A stretch of 64,000 nt of DNA from Cryptosporangium minutisporangium (GTDB lineage: Bacteria > Actinomycetota > Actinomycetes > Mycobacteriales > Cryptosporangiaceae), in contig NZ_BAAAYN010000011.1 of NCBI RefSeq assembly GCF_039536245.1, forward strand, positions 217,417 through 281,416, written 5' to 3'. The number at the start of each line of letters is the position of its first letter. The first letter of the stretch is position 1. Position numbers and translations under genes: made by a program. Positions 1 through 11,683 of the stretch are shown piece after piece. A model generated the notes under the pieces. The model saw only the letters and a program-made list of their open reading frames with translations, did not search any database and had not been told where the DNA came from.

Positions 1-18
1 CGCGGGGCCGCCCGAGTC

Positions 19-2190
<2,172 letters not shown>

Positions 2191-2194
<4 letters not shown>

Positions 2195-3753
2195 GACGCC
2201 TCTCCGGTCTTCGATGACGATGGGGCGGCGGACGTCGTGGGCAAGACGCCACCGGCGGCGCTCATCAGCTCTTCGCGGGTGAGCGCGCCGCGGCGGAACT
2301 CGCCGACGAACCGGCCCCGCGCCAGGACCAGCAGCCGGTCCGGGATGTGCAGGGCCTCCTCCGCCTCGGAGGTGGTGAACAGCACGGCGAGGCCGCGCTG
2401 GGCCTGCTCGGCCATGAGCGCGAACACGTCGGCCTTCGCGCCGACGTCGACGCCGCGGCTGGGTTCGTCGAGCAGCAGCACCCTCGGGTCGGTGAGCAGC
2501 GCCTTGCCGATGACGACCTTCTGCTGGTTGCCGCCGGACAGCGCGCCGATCGGCGAGCGCGGGCTGCTCGTCTTCACCGTGACGTCGGTGATCGTGCGGG
2601 TGACCGCGGTGTCCTCGCGTTCCCGGGAGAGGAACAGCCGCTTGACGAACGCGAGCAGGCCGGCGAGCGAGAGGTTCTCCCCCACGGTCATCGTCTGGAC
2701 GAGCCCGTCGCGCTGGCGGTCCTCCGGCACGAGCATCACGCCGCGGGCGATCCGATCCCGGATGCTCTGGTGGCCGGTGAGGGGTTCGCCGGCCAGCTCC
2801 ACCGAGCCGGACTGGATCGGGATCCGACCGGCGAGCGCTTCGAGCAGCTCGGTGCGCCCGGCCCCCATCAGCCCGTAGAGCCCGACGATCTCACCGGCCC
2901 TGACCCGCAGCGAGATGCCATCGAGCGCGAGCCGGTCGTTGTTCGCCGGGTCCGGCACGACCAGGTCGGAGACCGTGAGCAGCTCGTCGCCGAGCACCGT
3001 GTCGCGGTCCGGGAAGAGCGACTCGGAGTCCCGGCCGACCATCTGCCGCACGATCCAGCCCAGGTCGACGTCGTCCGCCTCGGCCGTGGCCACCAGCGCG
3101 CCGTCCCGCAGCACGACGACGTCGTCGGCGATCTCCAGCGCCTCGTCGAGGTGGTGGGAGATGTAGACGACCGCGACGCCGTCGGCGGTCAGCTCCCGGA
3201 TCATCCGGAACAGGACCTCGACCTCGGGCTCGGAGAGCGCGGACGTCGGCTCGTCCATGATCAGCACCCGGGCGTCCTGCAGCAGTGCGCGGGCGATCTC
3301 GACCAGCTGCTGCTGCCCCAGCCGCAGCTCACCGACGAGCGTCCGGGGGTCGATCTCCTCCTCCAGGCGGCGCAGGATGCCCGCGGCGAGCGTCCGCTCC
3401 TCCTTGCGGTCGACCGCGCCCGCGGCGGTCACGCGCTCCCGCCCGAGGAACAGGTTGTCCTCGATGGACAGGTTCGCGCAGAGGCTCAGCTCCTGGTGGA
3501 TGATGACGATCCCGGTGTCGGCCGCGGCTCGGGCCGAGGTGAAGACGACCGGTTCGCCGTCGACCGCGATGTGGCCGGTGGTCGGCGTCTCGATGCCGGC
3601 CAGGATCTTCATCAGCGTCGACTTGCCCGCCCCGTTCTCGCCGAACAGTGCGGTCACCCGCCCGGCGCGGGCGGCGAAGTCGACGCCCTTGAGCGCGTGC
3701 GTCCCGCCGAAGACCTTGGTGATCGCCGACCCGGTCAGCACCGGCGCGCTCAC
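2191..3753 (-). CDS. Sugar ABC transporter ATP-binding protein, double ATPase (RbsA-like)
   Basis: This is a 520-residue double ATP-binding subunit of the RbsA/XylG type, driving import through the adjacent permease. The first cassette has Walker A GENGAGKSTLMKIL and the signature LRLGQQQLVEIARAL followed by LIMDEPTSAL. The second has the degenerate P-loop usual in this family (GLMGAGRTELLEAL) and a good signature LSGGNQQKVVIGKAL with LLLDEPSRGVDVG. Translation should start at the GTG at 3753, which overlaps the stop of the DUF2291 gene (GTGA). An open frame continues upstream but runs antisense-free through that other gene in a different frame and is not real coding. The stop overlaps the permease start. 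Confidence 0.93.
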
Positions 3754-4523
3754 GGCGTGACCTCGAACTTCACCGGGGTCAGCGTGACCACTTCCGGGGT
3801 GAGGAAGGTGAAGGCACCGACGACCGAGATCTTCTTGCCGGTAAGGGTCGCCGGCGTGGTGCCGGCCAGAACCTGCGTCCGCACCTCGTTGTTCAGCGCG
3901 GTACCGGCGTCGGCGTACTGGACCTGGTTGAGGAAGTCGCCGAACTTGATCGTCCCGGTCGCGTCCCGCAGCGACGTGCCGGTGATCGCCGGGCCGACCT
4001 GGACCCAGACCTGGGTGCCCGGCGGCAGGCCCTCGACGGTGAGCGAGAGCAGGCTGCCGTTCAGCTCGCCGCCGGTGCCCTCGGCGCTGGCCGGGAAGCT
4101 GTACGGGCTGCTGCCCTCGCGCTTTCCGTACTTCGCGCCGGCGGCGTCCGCGTCGGCCCGGAGCGCGGGAACCAGCTCGGTGAGCGGCACCGCGTTCTCC
4201 TCGATCAGCGGCGCGACCTTGCCGAACGTCTCCTTGCCGTAGGCGGCGGGGTCGAACTGCTGCTCGGCCGCGGCCTTCGTCGCCGGAGCGTCGGCCGAGC
4301 GCCACTCGGTGGCCAGGCCCATCGCGGCGAGCACGGCGACGACCACCGCGGCCTGGACGAGCCGCACCCTGCGGGTCGGCCGGGTGCGGACCGCACGGCC
4401 GCCCGACGCCCGGGTGTGTGCCGAGGCCCGCGGCGGGGGCGCCACGGCGTCCGGGGCGGGTGCCTGCTCCGACGCGGGGGCCGGCGCCTCGGCGTGTGAC
4501 TCGGTCGGCGATGACTGCGTCAC
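3750..4523 (-). CDS. DUF2291 family membrane-anchored protein of sugar ABC operons
   Basis: This 257-residue protein resembles the DUF2291 family, of unknown function and recurrently encoded inside RbsABC-type sugar operons. An Ala/Pro-rich cytoplasmic segment of about 60 residues precedes one membrane helix (LVQAAVVVAVLAAMGLATEW), and the remaining 170 residues should lie outside the membrane. Recognisable stretches are FDPAAYGKETFGKVAPLIEE and FGDFLNQVQYADAGTALN. The start is the GTG at 4523, preceded by GAGGAGG and overlapping the kinase stop as GTGA; its own stop overlaps the ATPase start. An accessory role for the transporter or for receptor handling is inference from gene position alone. 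Confidence 0.82.
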   Translation of the reverse strand: MTQSSPTESHAEAPAPASEQAPAPDAVAPPPRASAHTRASGGRAVRTRPTRRVRLVQAAVVVAVLAAMGLATEWRSADAPATKAAAEQQFDPAAYGKETFGKVAPLIEENAVPLTELVPALRADADAAGAKYGKREGSSPYSFPASAEGTGGELNGSLLSLTVEGLPPGTQVWVQVGPAITGTSLRDATGTIKFGDFLNQVQYADAGTALNNEVRTQVLAGTTPATLTGKKISVVGAFTFLTPEVVTLTPVKFEVTP

Positions 4524-6043
4524 GGAAGCCTCCTCGAGGCGGGTTGCGGGGTGTCGGCCGGGAAGTCGGCCAGCGGCTGGGCACGCGCCCTGGCGAGCGC
4601 CGCGTGCCAGCCGGCCTGCGCGGCCCGACGCTGCTCGGATGAGGTCGTGGGGCGGAACGCGGTGCTGTTCCGCGGACGGGCTGCCAGCTCGTCGACGCTC
4701 CAGAGCCCGGCGCCGACTCCGGCGAGCCGCGCGGCGCCGAGCGCGGACAGGTCGGCTTCGTCCGCCCGGTGGACCGCCCGCCCGGACAGATCGGCTTGGG
4801 CCTGCATGACCGTGGCGCTGCGGGACAGCCCGCCGTCGGCGAGCAGCGTCCCGATCGGGCCGCTGACCGCCTCGACGGCCGCGACGACGTCCTCGACCTG
4901 GAAGGCGACCGACTCGACCGCGGCCCGGGCCAGCGCCGGACGCCCGGTGCCGAGGGTCAGGCCGCTGACGGTGGCCACCGCGTCGGCGTCCCACCAGGGC
5001 GCGCCGAGCCCGCCGAACGCCGGGACGAACGCGACCCCGTCGGACGAGGACCCCGCGGCCGCCAGCAACTCGGTCGTCGACGTCTCGAACAGGTCGGCGA
5101 GCCAGGTGAGCGTCCGCCCCGAGGACCGGATGTTGCCCTCCAGCGCGAGCGTCGGCGCCTGGCCCCCGTGCTGCCAGCCGACCGTCAGGCACAGGCCGTG
5201 CTCCATCTCGGAGTGCCCGTCGACCACGGCCATCACCGAGGATCCGGTGCCGTAGGTGGCTTTCACGACGCCCGGACGCCAGCCGGCGTGGGCGAACAGC
5301 GCGGCGTGCGAGTCGCCGAGCACCGCCCGGACCGGCACACCGTCCGGCAACGGCGCGAGGCCGCACGCGGCCGGGAACGGACCGTCGGAGGGCGTGACCT
5401 CGCCCAGCACGGCGGCCGGCACCCCGAAGAGCTCCAGCAACCGGTCGTCCCAGGCCCCGGTCCGGACGTCGAGCAGCTGGGTGCGCGACGCGTTGCCGAT
5501 CTCGGTCCGGTGTTCCGGCGAGAAGCGGCTGAGCAGCCAGGAGTCGACCGTCCCGAGGCACAACTCCCCCGTCCGGCTGCGCCGCCGGTCCGGGTCGTAC
5601 GTGTCGAGCAGCCACTGCGCCTTGAGCGCGGAGAACATCGGGTCCAGCGGTAAGCCGCTGACGGCGGCGACCAGCGGCCCGGCGCCCTGGGCCAGTAGCT
5701 CGGCGCATCGGTCCGCGGTGCGCCGGTCCTGCCAGCCGAGCAGTGGGCCGACCGGATCGCCGGTCACCCGGTCCCAGAGCACGAGCGACTCGCGCTGGGT
5801 ACTGAGACCCACCGCGACGACGCGCCCGGCGTCCTCGCCCGGAACACAGTTCGCGACCGCGAGGCGCACGCTCTCCCAGACCTCGGCCGGGTCCTGCTCG
5901 ACCCAGCCGGGGCGCGGATGCGCCGTGGCGAGCGGCGCGGACGCCGAGCCGACGACGGCGCCGGAGACATCGACCAGGAGCGCCTTGGTGGCGCTGGTGC
6001 CCTGGTCGATCGCGAGGATCAGGGGATCAGGAGTGGAGGCCAT
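4520..6043 (-). CDS. FGGY-family carbohydrate kinase (candidate D-apulose kinase)
   Basis: This 507-residue cytoplasmic kinase of the FGGY family phosphorylates a sugar or ketose with ATP. The N-terminal ATPase motif is AIDQGTSATKALLVD (residues 11-25). Further on are GWVEQDPAEVWESV, the central TYGTGSSVMAVVDGHSE and the C-terminal ADGGLSRSATVMQAQADL. Length is normal for xylulose/ribulose/glycerol kinases. The ATG at 6043 lies inside the 3' end of the transketolase small-subunit gene (17-bp overlap). In the proposed pathway it would turn D-apulose into D-apulose 4-phosphate, the substrate for the split transketolase. Xylulokinase or another ketose kinase is the main alternative; sequence alone does not decide. 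Confidence 0.9.
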   Translation of the reverse strand: MASTPDPLILAIDQGTSATKALLVDVSGAVVGSASAPLATAHPRPGWVEQDPAEVWESVRLAVANCVPGEDAGRVVAVGLSTQRESLVLWDRVTGDPVGPLLGWQDRRTADRCAELLAQGAGPLVAAVSGLPLDPMFSALKAQWLLDTYDPDRRRSRTGELCLGTVDSWLLSRFSPEHRTEIGNASRTQLLDVRTGAWDDRLLELFGVPAAVLGEVTPSDGPFPAACGLAPLPDGVPVRAVLGDSHAALFAHAGWRPGVVKATYGTGSSVMAVVDGHSEMEHGLCLTVGWQHGGQAPTLALEGNIRSSGRTLTWLADLFETSTTELLAAAGSSSDGVAFVPAFGGLGAPWWDADAVATVSGLTLGTGRPALARAAVESVAFQVEDVVAAVEAVSGPIGTLLADGGLSRSATVMQAQADLSGRAVHRADEADLSALGAARLAGVGAGLWSVDELAARPRNSTAFRPTTSSEQRRAAQAGWHAALARARAQPLADFPADTPQPASRRLP

Positions 6044-6989
6044 GGCCGAGCAGCTCTCTGGCGGCGGCGACGATGCCGTCGGTGGTCAGCCCGAAGTGCT
6101 CGAGCAGGAACTCGGCGCTCCCGGTCGGCGCGAACACGCCGGGGACACCCAGGATGCGCATCCGCACCGGGCTCTCCGCGACGACCAGCGACGCGACCGC
6201 GGCACCGAGCCCGCCGCTGACCGTCGCCTCCTCCGCGGTGACGATGCCGCGGGTCTCCCGGGCGGCGGCGAGCACCACGTCGACGTCGAGCGGGTCGACG
6301 AACGGCATGTTGATCACGCGCACGCCGATGCCCTCGGCGCGCAGCCGCTCGGCGGCGGCCAGCGCCCGGGAGACCAGTGTGCCGACCGCGATCACCGTGA
6401 CGTCGTCGCCGTCGGTGAGCGTGTTGGCGATGCCCGGTCCGAACGGGGCGTCCGGTGGCGTCACGGCGGGGACCTTGAACCGGGGTATGCGGAGGTACGA
6501 CGGGCCGGGGTTGGCCGCGGCCCAGCGCACGGCCGCGCGGGTCTGCTCGGGATCGGCCGGGACGACGACCGGCAGGTCCGCGACCGCCCGCATCCAGGAC
6601 AGGTCCTCGATCGAGTGGTGCGTCGGCCCCAGCTCGCCGTAGGCCATGCCCGGGCTCTGCCCGCAGAGGACGACGTGCGTGTTGCTGTAGGCGGCGTCGG
6701 CCTTGATCTGCTCCAGCGCACGCCCGGTGAGGAACGGTGCCGCGGCCGAGACGAACGGGATCTTGCCGCCGTTGGCCAGACCGGCGCCGACGCCGACCAG
6801 GTCCTGCTCGGCGATGCCGACGTTGATCAGCCGGTGCGGGAAGCGCTCGCGGAAACCGACGAGGTTGCTGGAGCCCACCGAGTCGTTGCAGACCGCGACG
6901 ATGCGCTCGTCGGCCTCGGCGAGCCGGATCAGCTCGTCGGCGAAGGCCTGGCGGCAGTCGTACGTGGTGGCGTCGGTGACGATGCTCAT
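6027..6989 (-). CDS. Transketolase C-terminal subunit (pyrimidine-binding and C-terminal domains)
   Basis: This 320-residue protein is the second half of a split thiamine-diphosphate transketolase. The pyrimidine-binding domain contains INVGIAEQDLVGVGAGLA, where Glu is the cofactor-activating residue. It is followed by GELGPTHHSIEDLSWMRA, and the C-terminal domain contains DVTVIAVGTLVSRALAAAE. It needs the N-terminal subunit encoded immediately upstream to make complete active sites. The ATG at 6989 overlaps the stop of that gene (ATGA), and a longer upstream reading has no support. Split transketolases of this size occur in dedicated sugar operons; one known class acts on D-apulose 4-phosphate, giving xylulose 5-phosphate and dihydroxyacetone. 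That specificity is inferred here from the operon. Confidence 0.92.
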   Translation of the reverse strand: MSIVTDATTYDCRQAFADELIRLAEADERIVAVCNDSVGSSNLVGFRERFPHRLINVGIAEQDLVGVGAGLANGGKIPFVSAAAPFLTGRALEQIKADAAYSNTHVVLCGQSPGMAYGELGPTHHSIEDLSWMRAVADLPVVVPADPEQTRAAVRWAAANPGPSYLRIPRFKVPAVTPPDAPFGPGIANTLTDGDDVTVIAVGTLVSRALAAAERLRAEGIGVRVINMPFVDPLDVDVVLAAARETRGIVTAEEATVSGGLGAAVASLVVAESPVRMRILGVPGVFAPTGSAEFLLEHFGLTTDGIVAAARELLGHGLHS

Positions 6990-7864
6990 CGGAGTTCCTC
7001 CAGGGCCGCGCGGACCTGCTCCGGCGACGGCACCTTGTGATGCCACTCGACCCGGTCCTCCATGAACGAGACGCCCTTGCCCTTGATCGTGTGGGCGACG
7101 ATCGCGACCGGCTTGCCGGTGGTCGACGGCTCCAGCGCCTGCAGCAGCGCGGCGTGGTCGTGCCCGTCGACCTCCCGCAGCTCCCACCCGAAGCTGCGCC
7201 ACTTGTCACCGAACGGCTCGAGCGACTTCGTGTCCTCGGTGCGGGCGCCCTGCTGGAGGCGGTTGCGGTCGACGATCGCGGTGAGGTTGGCCAGCTCGTA
7301 GTGGCTGGCGGTCATCGCCGCCTCCCAGTTGCTGCCCTCCTGCATCTCACCGTCGCCGAGGACGACGACCGTGCGCCAGGACGCGCCGTCGAGCTTCGCG
7401 GCGAGGGCGGCGCCGGTGGCGACCGGGAAGCCGTGCCCGAGCGGGCCGCTGTTCGTCTCCACGCCCGGCACCTTCACCCGGTTGGGGTGGCCGTTGAGCG
7501 CGGAGAGCGGCGCCATGAACGTCGCCAGCTCGCTGCGCGGGAAGAAGCCGCAGTAGGCGAGCGTCGAGTAGAGGGACGCCGCGCAGTGCCCCTTGGACAG
7601 CACGAACCGGTCGCGGTCCTCCCGGAGCGGGCGCGTGGGGTCCAGGTTCAGCACGCCGGCGAAGCAGGTCACCAGGATGTCGGTGACCGAGAAGTCGCCG
7701 CCGATGTGTCCAAGCTTGGCGGTCGCGATCATCTCGACCACACTCCGACGCACGGCGAGCGAGATCTTCTGCAGCTCGGCCACCTTCTCCTGGACCGTCG
7801 CGTCGGCGAGCCGCACACGAAGGTCCCGGTACTCCGCTGCCAGCGGCGGGTCAGCCACTAACAT
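6986..7864 (-). CDS. Transketolase N-terminal subunit (thiamine diphosphate-binding)
   Basis: This 292-residue protein is the diphosphate-binding half of a split transketolase. It shows GHIGGDFSVTDIL, SKGHCAASLYSTLAYCG, GPLGHGFPVATGAALA and the Mg/ThDP motif beginning VVLGDGEMQEGSNWEAA, followed by DRNRLQQG. It is the first gene of the seven-gene minus-strand operon. The annotated ATG at 7864 has no good ribosome-binding site, so the message may be leaderless. Its second codon is TTA, rare in such GC-rich genomes. A GTG at 7858 would bypass that codon and is an equally possible start. A divergent isomerase gene begins 145 bp away. Confidence 0.92.
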   Translation of the reverse strand: MLVADPPLAAEYRDLRVRLADATVQEKVAELQKISLAVRRSVVEMIATAKLGHIGGDFSVTDILVTCFAGVLNLDPTRPLREDRDRFVLSKGHCAASLYSTLAYCGFFPRSELATFMAPLSALNGHPNRVKVPGVETNSGPLGHGFPVATGAALAAKLDGASWRTVVVLGDGEMQEGSNWEAAMTASHYELANLTAIVDRNRLQQGARTEDTKSLEPFGDKWRSFGWELREVDGHDHAALLQALEPSTTGKPVAIVAHTIKGKGVSFMEDRVEWHHKVPSPEQVRAALEELR

Positions 7865-7955
7865 GGTGAATATCTATTCCGGTTCGAATGTGCATACCGA
7901 TAGCCTGAGGCGAGACTCGGCGATTCGTCAAGCATCTCTTCACCACAGGCCACCG

Positions 7956-7984
7956 TTGACAGGAAATCTGCCGGAAACTACGTT
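7956..7984 (+). promoter_or_regulatory. Probable vegetative promoter of the TIM-barrel isomerase gene
   Basis: TTGACA at 7956-7961 and TACGTT at 7979-7984 are separated by exactly 17 bp and fit the actinobacterial housekeeping pattern TTGACA/TAnnnT. A transcript would start near 7991, just before the ATG at 8010. The 145-bp gap between the divergent genes is visibly more AT-rich than its surroundings. Confidence 0.55.
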
Positions 7985-8009
7985 GACCGAAACTCCCATT
8001 CGGCTATGA

Positions 8010-9002
8010 ATGGATATTCAGATGGAGCCGTTATTCGGTGCCGGCATTTGGCACTTCGGGCAGTACGTCGACCGTTACGCCACGGACGGATATGGTCCCC
8101 CGGTCACCACGCTGGAGGCGATCGACCGGGCCGGCCAGGTGGGCTCGCTCTCAGTCGTCGACCTGACGTACCCGTTCAACCCCGTCGACCTGCCGGTCCC
8201 CGACGTCGCGGACGCGTTGAAGCGCAACAATCTGCGCGCGATCGCGATCACGCCGGAGATCTACACCCGGAAGTTCGTGAAGGGGGCGTTCACCAACCCG
8301 GACGCCGCCGTGCGGCGGGAAGCGATCGAGCTGATCTCCGCGGGTGCCGAGGTGGCGCGGGAACTGGGCTGCGACTACGTCAAGCTCTGGCCGGGGCAGG
8401 ACGGGTGGGACTATCCGTTCCAGGCGGACTACGCGGAGCTGTGGAAGCTGTCGCTGGACGGGGTCCGGGAGCTGGCCACGAACTTCCCGGACCTCAAGTT
8501 CGCGATCGAGTACAAGCCGCGCGAGCCGCGGAACCGGATGGTGTTCTCCGGGGTCGCGCGGACGCTGCTCGGCATCGAGGAGATCGGGCTGCCGAACGTC
8601 GGCATCCTGCTCGACTTCGGCCACTCGCTCTACGGCGGGGAGTCACCGGCGGACGCCGCCCGGCTCGCGATCTCCCGCGGCCGACTGTTCGCGATCGACG
8701 TCAACGACAACTTCCGCGGCTGGGACGACGACATGGTCGTCGGGTCGGTGCACCTCACCGAGACGTTCGAGTTCTTCTGGACGCTGCGCGACTGCGGGTG
8801 GGACGGCGTCTGGCAGCTCGACCAGTTCCCGTTCCGCGAGGACCAGGTGGAGGCGGCGCGGGACGGCATCGAGGTGATGCGCGCGATCCACCGTGCGCTG
8901 GACCTGGTCGATCGGGACGCGCTCCGCGCCGCACAGAGCGCCCAGGACGCGCTCGCCGCACAGAAGATCGTCCGCAAGGCGCTCCTCAGCACCCTCCCGT
9001 AG
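8010..9002 (+). CDS. Sugar isomerase/epimerase-like TIM-barrel protein (candidate D-apiose isomerase)
   Basis: This 330-residue protein of the xylose-isomerase-like TIM-barrel family (AP_endonuc_2 fold) probably isomerises or epimerises a sugar using a divalent metal. Candidate metal ligands and catalytic residues lie in [13 protein letters not shown] (about residue 167), [13 protein letters not shown] (about 200), [14 protein letters not shown] and [11 protein letters not shown]. The gene diverges from the kinase/transketolase/ABC operon, which lacks any other isomerase. In the apiose scheme it would convert D-apiose to D-apulose. ATG 8010 has no clear ribosome-binding site; an in-frame ATG at 8022 is also possible, and an out-of-frame ATG lies at 8006. 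Family is secure, substrate is inferred. Confidence 0.85.
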   Translation: MDIQMEPLFGAGIWHFGQYVDRYATDGYGPPVTTLEAIDRAGQVGSLSVVDLTYPFNPVDLPVPDVADALKRNNLRAIAITPEIYTRKFVKGAFTNPDAAVRREAIELISAGAEVARELGCDYVKLWPGQDGWDYPFQADYAELWKLSLDGVRELATNFPDLKFAIEYKPREPRNRMVFSGVARTLLGIEEIGLPNVGILLDFGHSLYGGESPADAARLAISRGRLFAIDVNDNFRGWDDDMVVGSVHLTETFEFFWTLRDCGWDGVWQLDQFPFREDQVEAARDGIEVMRAIHRALDLVDRDALRAAQSAQDALAAQKIVRKALLSTLP

Positions 9003-9012
9003 TGGGCGGGTG

Positions 9013-9063
9013 GGGCCGTGCACAGTTTTCTCCCCTATCCGGGCGAAGAGTGTGCACGGTCCC
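9013..9063. terminator. Long-loop hairpin between convergent genes
   Basis: Arms 9013-9024 (containing CCGTGCACA) and 9051-9062 (containing TGTGCACGG) are inverted copies with one G-U pair, enclosing a 26-base loop. The hairpin spans the convergent ends of the isomerase and ROK genes, covering the ROK stop codon. It could terminate either transcript, but there is no T-run and the loop is large. Confidence 0.4.
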
Positions 9064-10243
9064 GGGCGATCAGGGCGGTCAGCGCGTACTGGAAAGCGAG
9101 TTCGCTCGCGCCGATCAACGACGCGTCGCGGCCCAGGGCCGGCGTCAGTAGGGCGGCGGCGCCGCGCGCTTCGGCCATCGCCCTCCGCGCCACCTCACGC
9201 TCGATTCGCTCCCGCTCGATCCGGAGGATCTCGGCCAGCGTGTCCCCGACGACGATCGCCTCCGGGTTGAACACGTTGATCAGGATCGCGAGGGTGCGGC
9301 CGAGGCCGGTCGCCACGGTCGCCACCGCACCGGCCGCCGGCTGCCTGCCCGCCTCGGCGTCGGCGAGCACGGCGGCGACCGCGGCAGGGCCGAACGCGTC
9401 GGCTTCGATCCCCGCCTCCGCCAGCAGCGCGTGCTCGCCGATATAGGTCTCGACGCAGCCGTTGCTCCCGCAGTGGCACTCCGGTCCGTCCGGGCTCAGC
9501 ATGATGTGGCCGATCTCGCCGGCGTACCCCCCGGCTCCGTACACCTCGGCGCCGTCCACGATCACTCCGCCGCCGACGCCGACCGAGCCGACGATGTAGA
9601 CGACGTCGCGCAGCTGCCGCGCGGCACCGCGCTGGTGCTCGGCGAGCGCGCCGAGGTTGGCGTTGTTCCCGATCCGCACGTCCAGGCCGTCCCCGAGCCG
9701 CGACCGCAGCTTCGCCCCGAGCGGCACGTTCCGCCAGCGGAGGTTCGGCGCATGGACCACCAGCCCGTCCGCGCGCTGGATCGTGCCGGGAACACTCACC
9801 CCGACGCCGACCAGCGTTGCGCTCGCCGGCATCTGCGCGGCCAGCCGGGCGGCGTCCCGCGCGATCTGGGCGACGACCGCGGCCGGGCTCGGCTCGGCGA
9901 CGACCGTCTCGTGCCGAACGTGGACCCGGCCGCCCAGCCCCACTGCCGCCGAGACGATGCGCTCCACCTCGACCTCGACGGCCAGCACGTACGGCCCGTC
10001 CGACCGGGGCGCCACGACGTGCGACGGGCGCCCGGCCTTCTCGCCGCCACCCGGCACGCGCTCGTCCACCATGCCCCGCCGCACCAGGTCACCGACCAGG
10101 TCACCGATCGTGCTGCGGTTGAGCCCGAGCGACGCGGTGAGCTCCGCCCTGGTCAACGCACCGCGTCGATGGACCTGCTGCAGTACCTGGCTGAGATTGT
10201 GTCGCCGGATCTCGTCCGGACGCACAACCGTGGAGCGGGGCAC
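9035..10243 (-). CDS. ROK-family transcriptional regulator (XylR-like)
   Basis: This 402-residue regulator has an N-terminal winged helix (residues about 10-75, including LTRAELTASLGLNRSTIGDL) and a ROK sugar-kinase-like domain. The ROK zinc signature is present as ECHCGSNGCVETYIGE. The nucleotide-binding region reads VYIVGSVGVGGGVIVDG. Such proteins typically repress pentose or xylose transport and utilisation genes and release DNA on sugar binding. The GTG start at 10243 sits 7 bp after the permease stop, and its GGAGGA ribosome-binding site lies inside the permease gene end. It is therefore probably the last gene of the xylose-type transport operon and would regulate it. Confidence 0.9.
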   Translation of the reverse strand: MPRSTVVRPDEIRRHNLSQVLQQVHRRGALTRAELTASLGLNRSTIGDLVGDLVRRGMVDERVPGGGEKAGRPSHVVAPRSDGPYVLAVEVEVERIVSAAVGLGGRVHVRHETVVAEPSPAAVVAQIARDAARLAAQMPASATLVGVGVSVPGTIQRADGLVVHAPNLRWRNVPLGAKLRSRLGDGLDVRIGNNANLGALAEHQRGAARQLRDVVYIVGSVGVGGGVIVDGAEVYGAGGYAGEIGHIMLSPDGPECHCGSNGCVETYIGEHALLAEAGIEADAFGPAAVAAVLADAEAGRQPAAGAVATVATGLGRTLAILINVFNPEAIVVGDTLAEILRIERERIEREVARRAMAEARGAAALLTPALGRDASLIGASELAFQYALTALIARDRAHSSPG

Positions 10244-10250
10244 CGTGGGG

Positions 10251-11675
10251 TCAGTCCTCCGCAGGACGCCTGCGGGAGAGCGCGTCGGCGCCGGCGGCCA
10301 CCAGCAGCACCAGGCCGGTCACGAGGAAGACGTACGCCGAGCTGATGTTCGGGATCAGGTTCAACCCGTTCGGAATCATCGCGATGACGATCGCGCCGAT
10401 GATCGCGTCACGGATCTTCCCTCGTCCGCCGAACAGTGAGGTGCCGCCGATCACGGCGGCTCCCACAGCGTAGAGGACGTCCGTATTCTTCCCGAAGTCG
10501 GACGGGACGCCACCCAGGTACGACGCGCCGATGATCCCGGCCAGCCCCGCCATGCCCGAGCAGATGATGAAGCAGGACATCCGCACCCGAGCGACGTCGA
10601 TACCGGCCCGGCGGGCGGCCGCCCTGCTACCGCCGACCGCGTAGATGAAGCGCCCGTACTGGGTCCTGGCCAGGATCAGCGTCCAGAAGACGAACACGAC
10701 CGCGACCAGCAGCACCGACCACGGCACGCCCTGGATCTTCGCGAATACCGTGCGCGAGCGGTCCTGGTTGAGCACGAAGACGGCCAGCCCGGTCACCGCG
10801 GTGAGCGCGCCCGCCCGGACCAACACCAGAGCCAGCGGTTCGGCCGACAGCCCGGCCCGGCGCCGGGTGATCGCGCGGCGTGCGGTGGTGCCGAGGTACG
10901 CCACCATCGCGAGCGCCCACACCACCCACGCGAACACCACTGGCATGTAGCCGTTCTCGATGTTGTTGACCAGGTCGTAGTTGCGGGTCGGGATCGCCGC
11001 ACCGGTGCCGATGAACGTCAGCAGCGCGCCCTGCCAGGCGAGGAACAGGGCCAGCGTCACGATGAACGACGGGATGCCGATCCGGGCCACCAGGAACCCG
11101 ATCAGGGTGCCGATCGACGTGCCCACCGCCACCGACAGGAACATCGCCAGCAGCTGGGTCGACCCCAGCTGCGCCACGGCGACGACGATCCCGAGCGCGA
11201 TGATCACGGCCGGGATCCACAGCCGGGACAGCGCGGCCAGCACCACGGTGGCGGCCATGATCAGCATCAGCACGACGAACACGCCGGTACCGAGCGCCAG
11301 CCGGAGGTCGCCGTCCTGGTTGAGCGCCAGCGCCATTCCCGCGGCGCACACCCCACCCGCGGTTCCTGCCGACAGGTCGATCTCCCCGATCAGCAGCACG
11401 AACACCATGCCCATGCCGAGGACCGAGATCTGCGCCGCCTGCTGCAGCAGGTTCGCGAAGTTGCCCTTGCTGAGGAAGACGTCGCTGGTGTTGGCGAAGA
11501 TCACGACGAGGAGGGCCGCGCCGAGCACGGCCGGGAGCGCGCCGCTCTCGCCGCCCCGCACCCGGGCGACGTAGGCGCGGAACGCCTCGAGGAGGGTGCG
11601 GGGGCCGACGTCCGCGGCGAAGGCTTGGGCGTCGGCGTCCGGAAGCTCGCGAAGCGCGGGCGTGGTGTCGGTCAT
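10251..11675 (-). CDS. xylH: Xylose-type ABC transporter permease (XylH-like)
   Basis: This 474-residue permease is of the large XylH type, longer than RbsC proteins and with more hydrophobic helices. Characteristic stretches are VLLIGEIDLSAGTAGGVCA, GTLIGFLVARIGIPSFIVT and AVIGGTSLFGGRGKIRDA. It would form the channel with the single-domain ATPase encoded before it. I place the start at ATG 11675, with GAGG about 8 bases upstream. A GTG at 11687 that overlaps the ATPase stop is the alternative and would add four residues. Xylose is the likely substrate because the binding protein is XylF-like; other pentoses cannot be excluded. Confidence 0.87.
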   Translation of the reverse strand: MTDTTPALRELPDADAQAFAADVGPRTLLEAFRAYVARVRGGESGALPAVLGAALLVVIFANTSDVFLSKGNFANLLQQAAQISVLGMGMVFVLLIGEIDLSAGTAGGVCAAGMALALNQDGDLRLALGTGVFVVLMLIMAATVVLAALSRLWIPAVIIALGIVVAVAQLGSTQLLAMFLSVAVGTSIGTLIGFLVARIGIPSFIVTLALFLAWQGALLTFIGTGAAIPTRNYDLVNNIENGYMPVVFAWVVWALAMVAYLGTTARRAITRRRAGLSAEPLALVLVRAGALTAVTGLAVFVLNQDRSRTVFAKIQGVPWSVLLVAVVFVFWTLILARTQYGRFIYAVGGSRAAARRAGIDVARVRMSCFIICSGMAGLAGIIGASYLGGVPSDFGKNTDVLYAVGAAVIGGTSLFGGRGKIRDAIIGAIVIAMIPNGLNLIPNISSAYVFLVTGLVLLVAAGADALSRRRPAED

Positions 11676-11683
11676 GGGAAGCC

